DNA of 64,000 nt from Bacteroidales bacterium UBA4345. Lineage in GTDB: Bacteria; Bacteroidota; Bacteroidia; Bacteroidales; Paludibacteraceae. Positions within the stretch are counted from its first letter, which is position 1, and every line of letters begins with the position of its first letter. Positions 18,413 through 27,875 of the stretch are shown here, one piece after another. The stretch is from positions 15,862-79,861 of the forward strand of contig DGTD01000018.1 of NCBI GenBank assembly GCA_002396385.1, written 5' to 3'. Made by a program: the position numbers and the translations under genes. The notes under the pieces were generated by a model. It ran no database searches. It was given only the letters and a program-made list of their open reading frames with translations, and was not told the origin of the DNA.

Positions 18413-18441
18413 AACGCTACCCTATTCGGATAGCGTTTTTT
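18413..18441. terminator. Bidirectional terminator between the ketosynthase operon and mutS
   Basis: AACGCTA/TAGCGTT stem (18413-18419, 18431-18437) with A-rich left and T-rich right flanks, so it can stop both converging transcripts. Confidence 0.85.
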
Positions 18442-18461
18442 ATACGGTTTTCTTCTCACTT

Positions 18462-21125
18462 TCACTTCTTCACCCAGTCTTGTTTGCCCGTTACAATACG
18501 TTTAATGTCGAACAGACGGTTCAGGGCTTCCATAGGGGTCAGATTATTGATATCTAAGCCTATAATCTCGTCACGCACTTGCGAGAGGACCGGATCGTCG
18601 AGTTGGAAGAAACTGAGCTGCATACCCGAAGGTGTCCCTATAGCTTCTGTTTTAGGTTTGTCGGCCATAGCGGTAGAGCCGCCAGCAGCCGTTTCCAACT
18701 GGTGCAACACCTCGTTGGCACGGTCGACCACATTTTTAGGCAGACCTGCAATTTTAGCCACATGAATACCGAAACTGTGTTCACTGCCCCCCCGCACCAA
18801 CTTACGCAAGAAGATGACCTTACCGTCAATCTCCTTCACCTGCACGTTGTAGTTCTTGATGCGCTTGAAGGTCTTCTCCATTTCATTCAACTCGTGGTAA
18901 TGCGTAGCGAAGAGGGTCTTGGCATGCGCGTTCGGATTCTCGTGGATGTATTCCACAATAGCCCAGGCAATAGAGATGCCGTCGTAAGTGCTAGTACCAC
19001 GTCCGAGTTCGTCGAAGAGGACCAGACTACGTTCCGAGAGGTTGTTGATAATGCTGGCCGCCTCGTTCATCTCGACCATAAAGGTAGACTCACCCATCGA
19101 GATGTTGTCGCTGGCCCCCACACGGGTGAAAATCTTGTCGACCACGCCGATAGTAGCACTGTCGGCAGGTACGAAACAACCTATTTGCGCCATCAGGGTA
19201 ATAAGGGCTGTTTGTCGGAGCAGTGCGCTCTTACCGGCCATATTCGGCCCCGTAATCATCATTATCTGTTGGTCGCTACTGCTCAGGAACAAGTCGTTGG
19301 CGATGTAGGTCTGCCCCATCGGCAACTGTTTCTCGATGACCGGATGCCTGCCCTGTGTAATAGAAATGGCGTCGCCATCGTTCACCACAGGACGCACGTA
19401 ATGGTTTTCCTTAGCCACATGGGCAAACGACAAAAGACAGTCGACACGCGCCACCAGATTGGCATCGAGTTGGATGGCCGGAATAAAGTCGGCCAATTCA
19501 AGGACCAGTTCGCTGAACAGCCGGCCCTCGATAGCCAGAATGCGGTCTTCCGCCGTAAGTATTTTTTCTTCGTATTCCTTCAGTTCCTGCGTAATGTAAC
19601 GCTCGGCACCCGCCAGCGTCTGCTTGCGCACCCAGCCCGTCACCTTACCCTCGTCGATGAGTTGCTGCAACTGCTCTTTGTAGGTATTACGGACCTCGAT
19701 GTAATAGCCGAACACGTTGTTGTATGCCACTTTCAGGCTCGGTATGCCCGTCTCACGCGACTCGCGTTCCTGAATGTCGGCCAGGTACTGTTTGCTGTTG
19801 TGGGCCAATTTGCGCAGGTCGTCGAGTTCGCTATCCACCCCATCGGCAATCACATTGCCACGGCTGACCAGAATAGGGGGGTCGTTGAGCAGCGTATGCT
19901 CAATTTTCCCGCTGATGCTTTGGCACGGATTAATCTGTTCGCCAATCTTGCGCAAGTGCTCGCACTCGCTCGCTTCACAAGCGCGTTTCAGCGGTTCCAG
20001 TGCCTTCAGAGCCACTTTCAGCTGCACCACCTCGCGCGGATTCACACGGCCAACAGCCACTTTTGATATAATACGTTCCAGATCGCCAATCACACCAAGG
20101 CTGCCACCGATAGTATCGGCAAGTTCAGGTTCGCGGAAGAAGGTGTCGACCACGTCTAAACGGTTCTGGATAGGCTTCACATCCTTCAGCGGGAAGGAGA
20201 TCCAACGTTTCAGCAAGCGCGCGCCCATAGGCGAGCTGGTGCGGTCGATGGTAGCCGCCAACGAGCTGCCGCCCTCGAACATAGAGCCGAACAGCTCGAG
20301 GTTACGTATGGTAAACCGGTCGAGCCACACATACTTCTCCTCTTCGATGCGCGAGAGGTGGGTGATATGGCCGATTTGGGTATGCTGGGTCGTATCGAGG
20401 TAATAGAGAATGGCACCCGAGGCAATGACGGCCAGCGTCAGGTGGGCGACACCAAAACCCTTCAGATTGGTCGTTTGGAAATGTTTGAGCAAGCGGTCGT
20501 TGGCACTCTCGATGGTGAAAATCCAGTCGTCTTGTTCAAAAGTATAGTACTTGTTACCGAAGTGCTCTTCAAATTCGGCCTTTTTCCCTTTCTCGTACAC
20601 CACTTCCTTGGGGTTCATGTTGTTGAGCAACTTGTCGACGTACTCGTAAGAACCCTCAGCCGTCAGGAATTCGCCTGTAGAGATATCAAGAAAGGCGACC
20701 CCCGCCATACCGGCTTTTTTGTTGGTATGGACAGCCGCCAGGAAGTTATTCTCCTTAAAATTGAGGATGTTGTCGTTAATGGAGACCCCCGGAGTCACCA
20801 GTTCTGTGATTCCCCGCTTCACCAGTTTCTTGGTCAGTTTCGGGTCCTCCAACTGGTCGCAGATGGCCACACGCTTGCCCGCGCGCACCAAACGGGGCAG
20901 ATAGGTATCGAGGGCATGGTGGGGAAATCCGGCCATTTCCAGCGGCTTTGCGCCCCCATTAGAGCGGTGAGTCAGGGTAATGCCCAGAATTTCGGTAGCA
21001 ACAATAGCATCCTCGCCATAGGTTTCGTAGAAGTCGCCCACACGGAACAGCATAATTGCGCCTGGGTGTTTTTCCTTCATTTCCCAGAACTGCTTCATCA
21101 TAGGGGTCGTTTCTTCTTTTGCCAT
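18462..21125 (-). CDS. mutS: DNA mismatch repair protein MutS
   Basis: 887 aa, normal for Bacteroidota MutS1. The mismatch-binding Phe-X-Glu is in [15 protein letters not shown] (about 27-40). The ATPase has Walker [15 protein letters not shown], Walker [18 protein letters not shown] and the [11 protein letters not shown] motif. It recognises base mismatches and small loops and recruits MutL. The C-terminus ends in a short helical region ([14 protein letters not shown]) matching the MutS C-terminal dimer/tetramer segment. Single gene with its own -7 box at 21157-21164. Confidence 0.97.
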   Translation of the reverse strand: MAKEETTPMMKQFWEMKEKHPGAIMLFRVGDFYETYGEDAIVATEILGITLTHRSNGGAKPLEMAGFPHHALDTYLPRLVRAGKRVAICDQLEDPKLTKKLVKRGITELVTPGVSINDNILNFKENNFLAAVHTNKKAGMAGVAFLDISTGEFLTAEGSYEYVDKLLNNMNPKEVVYEKGKKAEFEEHFGNKYYTFEQDDWIFTIESANDRLLKHFQTTNLKGFGVAHLTLAVIASGAILYYLDTTQHTQIGHITHLSRIEEEKYVWLDRFTIRNLELFGSMFEGGSSLAATIDRTSSPMGARLLKRWISFPLKDVKPIQNRLDVVDTFFREPELADTIGGSLGVIGDLERIISKVAVGRVNPREVVQLKVALKALEPLKRACEASECEHLRKIGEQINPCQSISGKIEHTLLNDPPILVSRGNVIADGVDSELDDLRKLAHNSKQYLADIQERESRETGIPSLKVAYNNVFGYYIEVRNTYKEQLQQLIDEGKVTGWVRKQTLAGAERYITQELKEYEEKILTAEDRILAIEGRLFSELVLELADFIPAIQLDANLVARVDCLLSFAHVAKENHYVRPVVNDGDAISITQGRHPVIEKQLPMGQTYIANDLFLSSSDQQIMMITGPNMAGKSALLRQTALITLMAQIGCFVPADSATIGVVDKIFTRVGASDNISMGESTFMVEMNEAASIINNLSERSLVLFDELGRGTSTYDGISIAWAIVEYIHENPNAHAKTLFATHYHELNEMEKTFKRIKNYNVQVKEIDGKVIFLRKLVRGGSEHSFGIHVAKIAGLPKNVVDRANEVLHQLETAAGGSTAMADKPKTEAIGTPSGMQLSFFQLDDPVLSQVRDEIIGLDINNLTPMEALNRLFDIKRIVTGKQDWVKK

Positions 21126-21156
21126 CTTCTGCTTGTTTATACGTATTTTAATAATA

Positions 21157-21164
21157 CAAATTTA
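21157..21164 (-). promoter_or_regulatory. -7 promoter element of mutS
   Basis: Minus-strand TAAATTTG matches TAnnTTTG, 31 nt upstream of the mutS ATG. Confidence 0.6.
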
Positions 21165-21182
21165 GCGGTTTTTACAGACATA

Positions 21183-21215
21183 CAAAAAAAGAGGCGGATG
21201 CAAAAATCCGCCTCT
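21183..21215 (-). terminator. Terminator of the rhodanese-like gene
   Basis: Perfect 10-bp stem AGAGGCGGAT/ATCCGCCTCT (21190-21199, 21206-21215), followed on the minus strand by seven T. Confidence 0.9.
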
Positions 21216-21243
21216 GAATTATTCTATAAAATCCGTCTCCAGA

Positions 21244-21702
21244 TTATTCTACTGGGTAACCAGCCTTTTCCCAAGCGTCGAAGCCACCAACCAAGATGTT
21301 GGTGTTTTCCTTGCCAAAACCACCTTTCGATACGCTACCGGCCAAAGTCATCATCAGCACGGAGTTATTGCTACCATAAAGGAACAACTTGGTGCTGGTT
21401 CCGTATGCATTTTTCAATGCAGCGGCATAAGATCCGTCGTTCATATTTTTTGTGGTACCTTCCATAACCCATTCAGCACCTGGAATGTGGCTTGCATCGT
21501 ATTCTGACTTTTTACGATAGTCAACAATACGGTAGTTGACACCTTTTTCCTGAGCATCATCAATTGCATTCTTGAAAGAGAGTGCGGTACGCTCGAAGTG
21601 ATCGCCCAATTCATCATCATCGCTGCTGCTACAAGCAGAGAATACACCTACGACTGCGCTAAGAAGCGCAAAAAATAAAAATTTGAAAGTCTTTGTTTTC
21701 AT
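21244..21702 (-). CDS. Rhodanese-like domain lipoprotein without active-site cysteine
   Basis: 152 aa. A lipoprotein signal (MKTKTFKFLFFALLSAVVGVFSAC, lipobox Cys24 followed by SSSDDDE) points to outer-membrane or periplasmic anchoring. Residues 40-152 form a rhodanese domain: VDYRKKSEYDASHIPGAEWV and NILVGGFDAWEKAGYPV. The active-site loop, normally C-x5-R, reads LFLYGSNNSVLM, so the sulfur-carrying Cys is replaced. It is thus unlikely to be a sulfurtransferase; a binding or scaffold role is possible. It has its own -7 box and a strong terminator, so it is a single-gene unit. Confidence 0.85.
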   Translation of the reverse strand: MKTKTFKFLFFALLSAVVGVFSACSSSDDDELGDHFERTALSFKNAIDDAQEKGVNYRIVDYRKKSEYDASHIPGAEWVMEGTTKNMNDGSYAAALKNAYGTSTKLFLYGSNNSVLMMTLAGSVSKGGFGKENTNILVGGFDAWEKAGYPVE

Positions 21703-21754
21703 AATTCCTATTAAATAAATTACTAATATGTTTTAATTTCTGTTCATTAGGTCA

Positions 21755-21762
21755 CAAATATA
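21755..21762 (-). promoter_or_regulatory. -7 promoter element of the rhodanese-like gene
   Basis: Minus-strand TATATTTG matches TAnnTTTG, 52 nt upstream of the start codon. Confidence 0.55.
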
Positions 21763-21770
21763 TAAAAAAT

Positions 21771-22883
21771 TTATTTATGAACACGCACTCTCTCCGTAGC
21801 AACTAAATTTTCGTTGCGATAATTCACCGCAGCTACAACATTTTCTGCCAACTGGCTGAAAGCCATACCGGTTGCCGTATTGTCGTCGCAAGCCACTGGC
21901 CGGCCGTCGTCGCCACCCTCGCGAATGCTCTGCACAATAGGAATCTGGCCCAGCAAATTCACGTTCAGCTCCTCCGCCAGTTGCTTACAACCCTCCTTAC
22001 CGAAAATATAGTACTTGTTGTTTGGTAGTTCGGCGGGTGTAAACCAAGCCATATTTTCCACCAGGCCCAAAATAGGTACGTTCACCTTCTCGTTCATAAA
22101 CATTGAGATACCCTTGCGGGCATCGGCCAAAGCCACCGGTTGCGGGGTTGAGACCACCACAACACCCGTTACCCCAAGCGTCTGGATGGTGGTGAGGTGT
22201 ATATCGCTGGTACCTGGAGGCAAGTCGATGAGGAAAAAGTCTAATTCGCCCCAAGCGCCTTCGGTTATCAGCTGGCGGAGCGCATTGCTGGCCATGCCGC
22301 CACGCCACATAGTTGCATCGTCCTGGTTAACAAAGAAACCGATAGAGAGGACCTTCACGCCATAACTTTCTTCTGGTACAATTTTCCCCTCTTCATCGGC
22401 AACCGGACGCGCCCCTTCCAAATGAAACATCTTCGGCATGCTCGGACCGAAGATATCGGCATCGAGCAGTCCAACCCTATAACCCTGTTTAGCCAAGGCG
22501 ACGGCAAGGTTGGCACTAACAGTGCTCTTGCCTACGCCGCCCTTTCCGCTATGGATGGCAATGATGTTCTTCACACCCGGCAGCGGATTCTCGGGGTCAA
22601 CCTGGTGTTTCGGTTGTGCGAAAATAGTGCCGATATTGCCCTTAATTTCAACATCGGGACTGACATAAGTCAGAATCGCCGTTTCGCAGGCCTTTACCAA
22701 AGAGGCCGCAAACGGATCGCGCTCCTTCGGGAACTGCAGCGAGAAACTGACCTTCATGCCATCGATGCGGAGGTCGTCGGCCAAGAGTCCCTCTTCTATA
22801 ATGTTCTTACCCGAGCCAGGATAACGCACGTTCAACAGCGCGTCGGTAATCAACTTTGGATATAACTGTATTGTAGCCATCAA
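21771..22883 (-). CDS. mrp: Mrp/NBP35-family iron-sulfur cluster carrier ATPase
   Basis: 370 aa. The N-terminal 100 residues form a DUF59/MIP18-like domain (ITDALLNVRYPGSGKNIIEEGLL), followed by the ParA-like P-loop ATPase with deviant Walker A HSGKGGVGKSTVSANLAVALA (about 110-130), DADIFGPSMP, LIDLPPGTSDIHLT and VVSTPQPVALADARKGI. ApbC/Mrp proteins bind and transfer Fe-S clusters. The usual CxxC after VENM is absent: the region reads ENMAWFTPAELPNNKYYIFGKEG, a form I recall from other Bacteroidota. Two adjacent ATG codons compete as start (22883 or 22880). It lies 9 nt after ddl, in the same operon. Confidence 0.9.
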   Translation of the reverse strand: MMATIQLYPKLITDALLNVRYPGSGKNIIEEGLLADDLRIDGMKVSFSLQFPKERDPFAASLVKACETAILTYVSPDVEIKGNIGTIFAQPKHQVDPENPLPGVKNIIAIHSGKGGVGKSTVSANLAVALAKQGYRVGLLDADIFGPSMPKMFHLEGARPVADEEGKIVPEESYGVKVLSIGFFVNQDDATMWRGGMASNALRQLITEGAWGELDFFLIDLPPGTSDIHLTTIQTLGVTGVVVVSTPQPVALADARKGISMFMNEKVNVPILGLVENMAWFTPAELPNNKYYIFGKEGCKQLAEELNVNLLGQIPIVQSIREGGDDGRPVACDDNTATGMAFSQLAENVVAAVNYRNENLVATERVRVHK

Positions 22884-22892
22884 TCTGAGATA

Positions 22893-23876
22893 TTAAGAGT
22901 TAGCGATACTATCTTCAATAATATCGGCCATCACATCGGCAATGTCGAGTTTTGCGGCACGCACCTGCTGCGGAATGAAGCTGGTGGCCGTCATACCCGG
23001 ATTGGTATTCACTTCCAGCAGATTGATGGTGCCATCGGCGCTGATGATGTAGTCGACACGGATAAGACCGTGGGCACCAAGAGCGTCGTAAATCTCAGCC
23101 GTCTGTTGTTGCACACGTGCGGTAACCTCGGCACTCAGGCGTGCAGGCGTAATTTCTTCCACCTGGCCCTTGTATTTGGCATCGTAATCGAAAAACTCGT
23201 TGTGTGAAACGACCTCGGTAATAGGGAGCACCACCGTCTTTTCGGCCGTCTTATAAATACCACAGGTGATTTCCGTACCAGTCATCAGTCCTTCTATAAG
23301 CACCTGGTCGCCCTCGTGAAGGGCTTTTTCTATAGCCGATTCAATCTGGTCGGCACTCTTCACTTTGGTCACGCCGTAGCTGCTGCCGCCCGCATTGGGT
23401 TTAACGAAGCAAGGCAAACCGAGGCGTTTGGCAATAGCATCGGCATCGACCTTCTGTCCCTTTTTCACCAAGACAGAGTCGGCCACATTCACCCCGAACG
23501 CCTTCAGGAAATGGTTGCACGCGAACTTGTTGAAAGTGATGCTGGCCGCCAGCACATTACAGCAGGTATAAGGAATGTTCAGCAACTCGAAATAGCCCTG
23601 CAGTTTGCCATCTTCGCCCGGCACGCCGTGAATAGTAACATAGGCGCATGCGAACTTAATTTTCCGGCCCTCGGCATTTGTAAAGCTGAAGTCGTTTTTG
23701 TCGATATTGAAATTCTTGTCACCATCCTTCACCTTCCAGTCTTGTCCGATGATGGTAACGATGTAAAGGTTGTACTGTTCTTTGTTGATAAACGAGTAGA
23801 TACCGGCCGCACTGCGGAGCGAGACCTCTTGTTCGCTCTGGTCACCGCCAGCAACAATTGCAATATTCTTTTTCAT
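22893..23876 (-). CDS. ddl: D-alanine--D-alanine ligase
   Basis: 327 aa ATP-grasp enzyme. Motifs: the N-terminal IAIVAGGDQSEQEVSLRSA, HGVPGEDGKLQGYFELLNIPYTCCNV, the ATP-grasp lysines in LPCFVKPNAGGSSYGVTKV, and the Mg-binding LIRVDYIISADGTINLLEVNTNPGMT. It joins two D-Ala residues for peptidoglycan precursors in the cytoplasm. It heads a ddl-mrp unit with a -7 box at 23901-23908. The start, 25 nt after that box, fits the short leaders used here. Confidence 0.96.
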   Translation of the reverse strand: MKKNIAIVAGGDQSEQEVSLRSAAGIYSFINKEQYNLYIVTIIGQDWKVKDGDKNFNIDKNDFSFTNAEGRKIKFACAYVTIHGVPGEDGKLQGYFELLNIPYTCCNVLAASITFNKFACNHFLKAFGVNVADSVLVKKGQKVDADAIAKRLGLPCFVKPNAGGSSYGVTKVKSADQIESAIEKALHEGDQVLIEGLMTGTEITCGIYKTAEKTVVLPITEVVSHNEFFDYDAKYKGQVEEITPARLSAEVTARVQQQTAEIYDALGAHGLIRVDYIISADGTINLLEVNTNPGMTATSFIPQQVRAAKLDIADVMADIIEDSIANS

Positions 23877-23900
23877 TTTATGCGTTTTTTCTGCTTAACG

Positions 23901-23908
23901 CAAATTTA
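23901..23908 (-). promoter_or_regulatory. -7 promoter element of the ddl-mrp operon
   Basis: Minus-strand TAAATTTG, exact TAnnTTTG match, 24 nt before the ddl start codon. Confidence 0.6.
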
Positions 23909-24261
23909 GCGAGTATTACGCAACATTGGTTTGTTGTGACGATGTTTTTTGCAAGAAGTTGGAGACAGAGACTAACAACCAGACGGAGAAAATACACTTT
24001 TTCTGCCGAATATCACACCAATCATCACACTTTTTCTGCCGAATACATGCAGGTAGCGTTATATATTTTGGAGATCGTAGCGTGGAAAATTGTCGGAAAG
24101 TCTAAATTTCTACCACTTTCCGACAAAAACAGTGTCCCTTATCTTCTATACAATCCTTCTGCACAGATTTATAAAACACAATGGGCTAACCAACAGGGTG
24201 CAGACAGAGTTCATACTTGACGACCTGTTTTAGGGAGAGGGTTTCACATTAAGTCACAAAA
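23909..24261. other. Intergenic region with a tandem repeat pair and a strong inverted repeat
   Basis: No gene supported. The 19-bp sequence ACACTTTTTCTGCCGAATA occurs twice (23994-24012 and 24027-24045, 33-bp period). A perfect 11-bp inverted repeat TTGTCGGAAAG/CTTTCCGACAA lies at 24090-24100 and 24116-24126 with a 15-nt loop; it has no good T-run on either strand, so it is not called a terminator. This marks the left edge of the AT-rich protease island. Confidence 0.5.
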
Positions 24262-24296
24262 GAAAAACAGCGAAAGTTCGTGAAACTTTCGCTGTT
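24262..24296 (-). terminator. Terminator of the C10 protease gene
   Basis: Perfect 13-bp stem AACAGCGAAAGTT/AACTTTCGCTGTT (24266-24278, 24284-24296), followed on the minus strand by a T-rich tract. Confidence 0.88.
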
Positions 24297-24393
24297 GAGA
24301 GTAGTTGATGCAGGCCAGTGTGACAAGCGGTATTAACTTTCCCAATAATCACGTTACAACATAACGATTATTAGGTTTTATCTGTTTAGTTGA

Positions 24394-25836
24394 TTATGGT
24401 ATGGTAATTACATCTCCATCTACAACAAGGTCCTGCCCATGTATCCAATAATCAGTATATGGGTATCTTGGTTTTCTTGTTTCATAATCATAAGGTGCCA
24501 TCCCCCACATTTGTAAATCTTCATATTTCATCTTAGCGTCATTACTTTCGTTGTCATAGTGAATTCCTACTTTGTTAGTGTTGACGAAAACCTCATCAAG
24601 GAAAAAACCGTTGTTTGAGCCATCCCACCCCCAGTTATAATGAAAATAACAGAATTTCTTTTCAATTTTAGTCGGGAGTATATAAAACTTATATTTTGCT
24701 AAGACACCATCGCACAGCCATACGTGATCGAATGTGCCGACGCCCTTGCCTTCAATAAACACAGGAGAGTTGTATTTATTTAGCCAAGTTATAATCTTTT
24801 CGCTGTTGAAGTCATGGGGAGTTTCTCTTATTGCATTACGCAAAAAACCACTAACATTCGCGATACTTGACGATTTTGCAGATGTATAAGCGTGAGTTGG
24901 TTCATCTATGCCGCCCGCTTCTGAAAGTTGGTTGAAAAAGTATCTGATGAGTTGACATTTTGGTTCTCTTGTTATATAGTCCCGACCTAGGGCTATTTCT
25001 GAAGCTGTCGGCATGCGATTTACTAAACCGCAGTTTATCCATTTATTGTTTATATATTTGCTTTGCAAATCGCCCCAATAAGCTTGGTATTGGGCAAGAG
25101 CAACAGCCAAACAACCTGACACAACTTTGTCCCTCTTATTATTCGTTGTACAATAACTACATTTGCAATAAGGTAAATAATCATTATAGCCCTGACCAAG
25201 TGTGGCTTTAATAAAAGGTCCTTTAACGAAATCACTGGTGCCTAAACATAACGCCTTCATCTGTTTTTTTGAAGAGTTTGTACAAAGCTCCCCATTCTTC
25301 ATGGCCTGCTCTACCATGAATAGACGCTGCTCTTTTTTTTCCTCAAACTTGTTGATTGACAAAGATACATACTTGTCAATCATATTGTAGACTGGTTTGA
25401 TTAACGTATCGTTTTCGCCCTTATAATTACCATTGTCAAACAATGCAAGTACACTGGCATCAACACGATCATCAGCGCACACATAAGCATAGCCGTTGTT
25501 GTCGGCAAAATTGACGAAATATCCTAAGGTGTCTTGTTTTTGCCCCTTGGATTTTAAACCATTGCCACTACATCTTACAACGGTGCCAGCAACTTTTAAT
25601 GTCTTCGTACTCTTAAGACTATTACTCTTCCCGTCTCGGATGGGGCCATTTACAAATTCCAAAGCAATTTCCTCAGCCTCTTTTTGTGAGATTGTGTGTT
25701 TTGTGGAATAAAGGGCATTAATGTTGAAATAATCTTCCTCTATGTTTTTCGACGTGAATGACTCTGGTTGATCTAACTCGTCTTTACAAGAGCCAAGAGA
25801 TAGTAACGCCAATAACAGTAAATTAATTTTTTTCAT
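24394..25836 (-). CDS. C10 family (streptopain-like) cysteine protease lipoprotein
   Basis: 480 aa. A lipobox (LLSLGSC, Cys17) predicts a lipoprotein. Residues 40-190 look like the Spi-type inhibitory propeptide (SQKEAEEIALEFVNG, YFVNFADNNGYAYVCADDRV). The mature C10 domain has the catalytic Cys242 in VSGCLAVALAQYQAYWG and His371 in FDHVWLCDG, then the family signature FHYNWGWDGSNNGFF. Streptopain relatives are secreted zymogens that degrade host or environmental proteins; in Bacteroidales they occur as surface lipoproteins (fragipain/Bfp type). The coding sequence is clearly more AT-rich than the genes around the island, as is the metalloprotease upstream. Confidence 0.92.
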   Translation of the reverse strand: MKKINLLLLALLSLGSCKDELDQPESFTSKNIEEDYFNINALYSTKHTISQKEAEEIALEFVNGPIRDGKSNSLKSTKTLKVAGTVVRCSGNGLKSKGQKQDTLGYFVNFADNNGYAYVCADDRVDASVLALFDNGNYKGENDTLIKPVYNMIDKYVSLSINKFEEKKEQRLFMVEQAMKNGELCTNSSKKQMKALCLGTSDFVKGPFIKATLGQGYNDYLPYCKCSYCTTNNKRDKVVSGCLAVALAQYQAYWGDLQSKYINNKWINCGLVNRMPTASEIALGRDYITREPKCQLIRYFFNQLSEAGGIDEPTHAYTSAKSSSIANVSGFLRNAIRETPHDFNSEKIITWLNKYNSPVFIEGKGVGTFDHVWLCDGVLAKYKFYILPTKIEKKFCYFHYNWGWDGSNNGFFLDEVFVNTNKVGIHYDNESNDAKMKYEDLQMWGMAPYDYETRKPRYPYTDYWIHGQDLVVDGDVITIP

Positions 25837-26061
25837 AAAGTTTTTGATATTTGTATTTTTATTATGTAAAAAAAATAATTATAATCAGATAAAAAGTCTG
25901 GTGCCGCCAAACTTGCATGCCAATTCAAAATAAAACTTTGCCGTTTGAAACGTTTTCTCTCACTAAAATAAGGGAAAACACGATTTACCAACTAGTATAT
26001 CACAAAATACTATACGATAATTGGTTGAAATACTAAAAATGTGCCAGACTTTTGAGCCTAA

Positions 26062-26106
26062 ATCCCCGTGTATTTACATAACGGAATTATGTAAAAGCAC
26101 GGGGAT
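26062..26106 (-). terminator. Long hairpin after the metalloprotease gene, probable terminator
   Basis: ATCCCCGTG...CACGGGGAT arms continued by TTTACATAA/TTATGTAAA make a stem of about 19 bp around a 4-nt loop, starting 9 nt after the stop codon. The T-run on the minus strand is short (TTTA), so termination is likely but not certain. Confidence 0.65.
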
Positions 26107-26114
26107 CTAAGTTA

Positions 26115-27380
26115 TTATTCTGGAGTTGAACTTACAGCACCAAAGCATGCAACTTCGCTATATCCTTTACTTATCAAGAAAGAATCAGCATGGTACGAAA
26201 CAGCCGTTCGATTACCTTTGGTATATACAGCAAGAACATTTCTACCATAGCCTGCATAGTCATATACAAAAGCAATAGGATTATTATCAATTGTGTAAGA
26301 ACTTGAAGTCACACCATTTGAATACGAATTACCCTTTTTCAAGGCATAGGTAACTTTTCCATCAGACTTCTTCACGCACTTGTATAGCGGATATGTACTA
26401 GTCATCTGAGTTTTATAACCATAGCCCACCTTAGATCTAATCTTCGACTTGTCTGAGAAATTATCCCATGTACCTATAATAGCATCATTATAGCCATCTG
26501 AGCCGATAAATAATTCTACAGTCTTATTTAAATTAAAAGGATACAATTTTCTAAGGGTTTCTTTGTCACCAGTAGATAACGTTATATTACGTCCAATACC
26601 CTGACCGTTATATGTCCAACTAGCAGGGATGGAATCCATCATAACAGACTCTTTATCAAAACCCTTTGATAAGAAACAATTATAATAATTAGATCTCTGA
26701 GACCCATAAAATCTTTCGTAACAAATATTTGCCCATTCGCTTGATATACCATCCCGAACCCAATCTGCAATCACACGATCACGCTTTAAATTCAGATTAA
26801 AATTCCTGTTATAGCGTTCGTCATCCAATCCTAACACATGTCCTAATTCATGAAGGATTGCATTTCTCATTTCACGCTTTGTAGTATTCATAAATCCATT
26901 TGCATCAGAAAGAAGTATTAAAAAATTAGGGGTTCCAGGATTTGTCTTTCTGTAATTTAAAACAATAGATTTACCAATTGGAGAACGGGCATCTCCAGTA
27001 TAAATACCACCACTTTTACTTAACGTATAAATACCACCGCCGCGACAAGAATAATCGAACTGAACAAATAGTTGGGCTTTATCACGAGATCTCACGCTTT
27101 TAAACTTGATATTGGCATAAGTCATCACCTCATCCATACATTCTTCGAGCATGTCTCTCCATTCAGGATCACATGGGTAATTATTTTCGTCAGTAAGATA
27201 GTAAGTTATAGTTTCGCCTGGAGTCCACAAACTGTAATTATATGGATTATTAGGATCCAAATATGTACTTTTTAAACTTTTAGCATTTGTTTCTTCTTCT
27301 ACCATCTCCTTGTTCTCATCCGAACAGCTTACAGCCATCAAAGCTAATGGGAGCATTAGCAAATACTTGTAAATCTTCAT
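26115..27380 (-). CDS. Metzincin-like zinc metalloprotease lipoprotein
   Basis: 421 aa with a lipobox (LALMAVSC, Cys19). The metal site is HELGHVLGLDDE: His177, Glu178 and His181, with Asp187 in the third-ligand position, the HExxHxxGxxD form of some metzincins. ESVMMDSIPASW about 80 residues later provides the Met-turn. The N-terminal part (WTPGETITYYLTDENN...ECMDEVMTYANIKFKSV) is like astacin/matrixin catalytic domains; the last 140 residues are an extra beta-rich domain without a name I recognise. A surface-anchored endopeptidase is predicted. AT-rich, same strand as the C10 protease but separated by a hairpin and 278 nt, so each gene is probably its own unit. Confidence 0.87.
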   Translation of the reverse strand: MKIYKYLLMLPLALMAVSCSDENKEMVEEETNAKSLKSTYLDPNNPYNYSLWTPGETITYYLTDENNYPCDPEWRDMLEECMDEVMTYANIKFKSVRSRDKAQLFVQFDYSCRGGGIYTLSKSGGIYTGDARSPIGKSIVLNYRKTNPGTPNFLILLSDANGFMNTTKREMRNAILHELGHVLGLDDERYNRNFNLNLKRDRVIADWVRDGISSEWANICYERFYGSQRSNYYNCFLSKGFDKESVMMDSIPASWTYNGQGIGRNITLSTGDKETLRKLYPFNLNKTVELFIGSDGYNDAIIGTWDNFSDKSKIRSKVGYGYKTQMTSTYPLYKCVKKSDGKVTYALKKGNSYSNGVTSSSYTIDNNPIAFVYDYAGYGRNVLAVYTKGNRTAVSYHADSFLISKGYSEVACFGAVSSTPE

Positions 27381-27875
27381 AAAAATTTTTGTAAATAGAA
27401 ATTAAAATAGTAATTAGTTGATTTTTATAGTTGCGTAACAATTGGTAACAAAATAGACATTACCCATGCACCCAACACTTCAAGCAAAACCACTCGCAAT
27501 TATCTCCGGATAATAATACACAAATAGAATTGTTCTTGTTTTTCTCTCAACACTAGCACTTACCGTATAACCTATTATATATTATACATATATTGATAGA
27601 CCACAGTATTCAACCATCATTATTGTCATAATGACTTATGATGTGCAAATATATATAATAATTCTTATGTGTGAAATAAATCTTCTCTAATTTATGCTTA
27701 TTCTGCTATTTTTATACGCAATAGAATTTTGGAACATATAGGATATCTGTATTTTAATACAGGAAAAATACAATATATCAATTATTTAAAGTAAAAGGAG
27801 GTTCTTTAACCTATTATTATGATTGTCTGGAGGGAATTTTCCTTCTTTTTTTGCTTATCTGCAAACAAACAGTCC
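27381..27875. other. AT-rich intergenic region upstream of the metalloprotease
   Basis: About 495 nt without a supported gene. On the minus strand TATATTTG (27656-27663) is an exact -7 match, which would give the metalloprotease mRNA a leader of roughly 270 nt. A palindrome GTCATAATGAC sits near 27625-27635. No IS or tRNA remnant was recognised. Confidence 0.4.

Noticed and set aside
24090-24126. Terminator reading of the TTGTCGGAAAG inverted repeat
   Set aside because: No T-run on the plus strand and only a weak one on the minus strand; the C10 gene already has a stronger terminator at 24262-24296.
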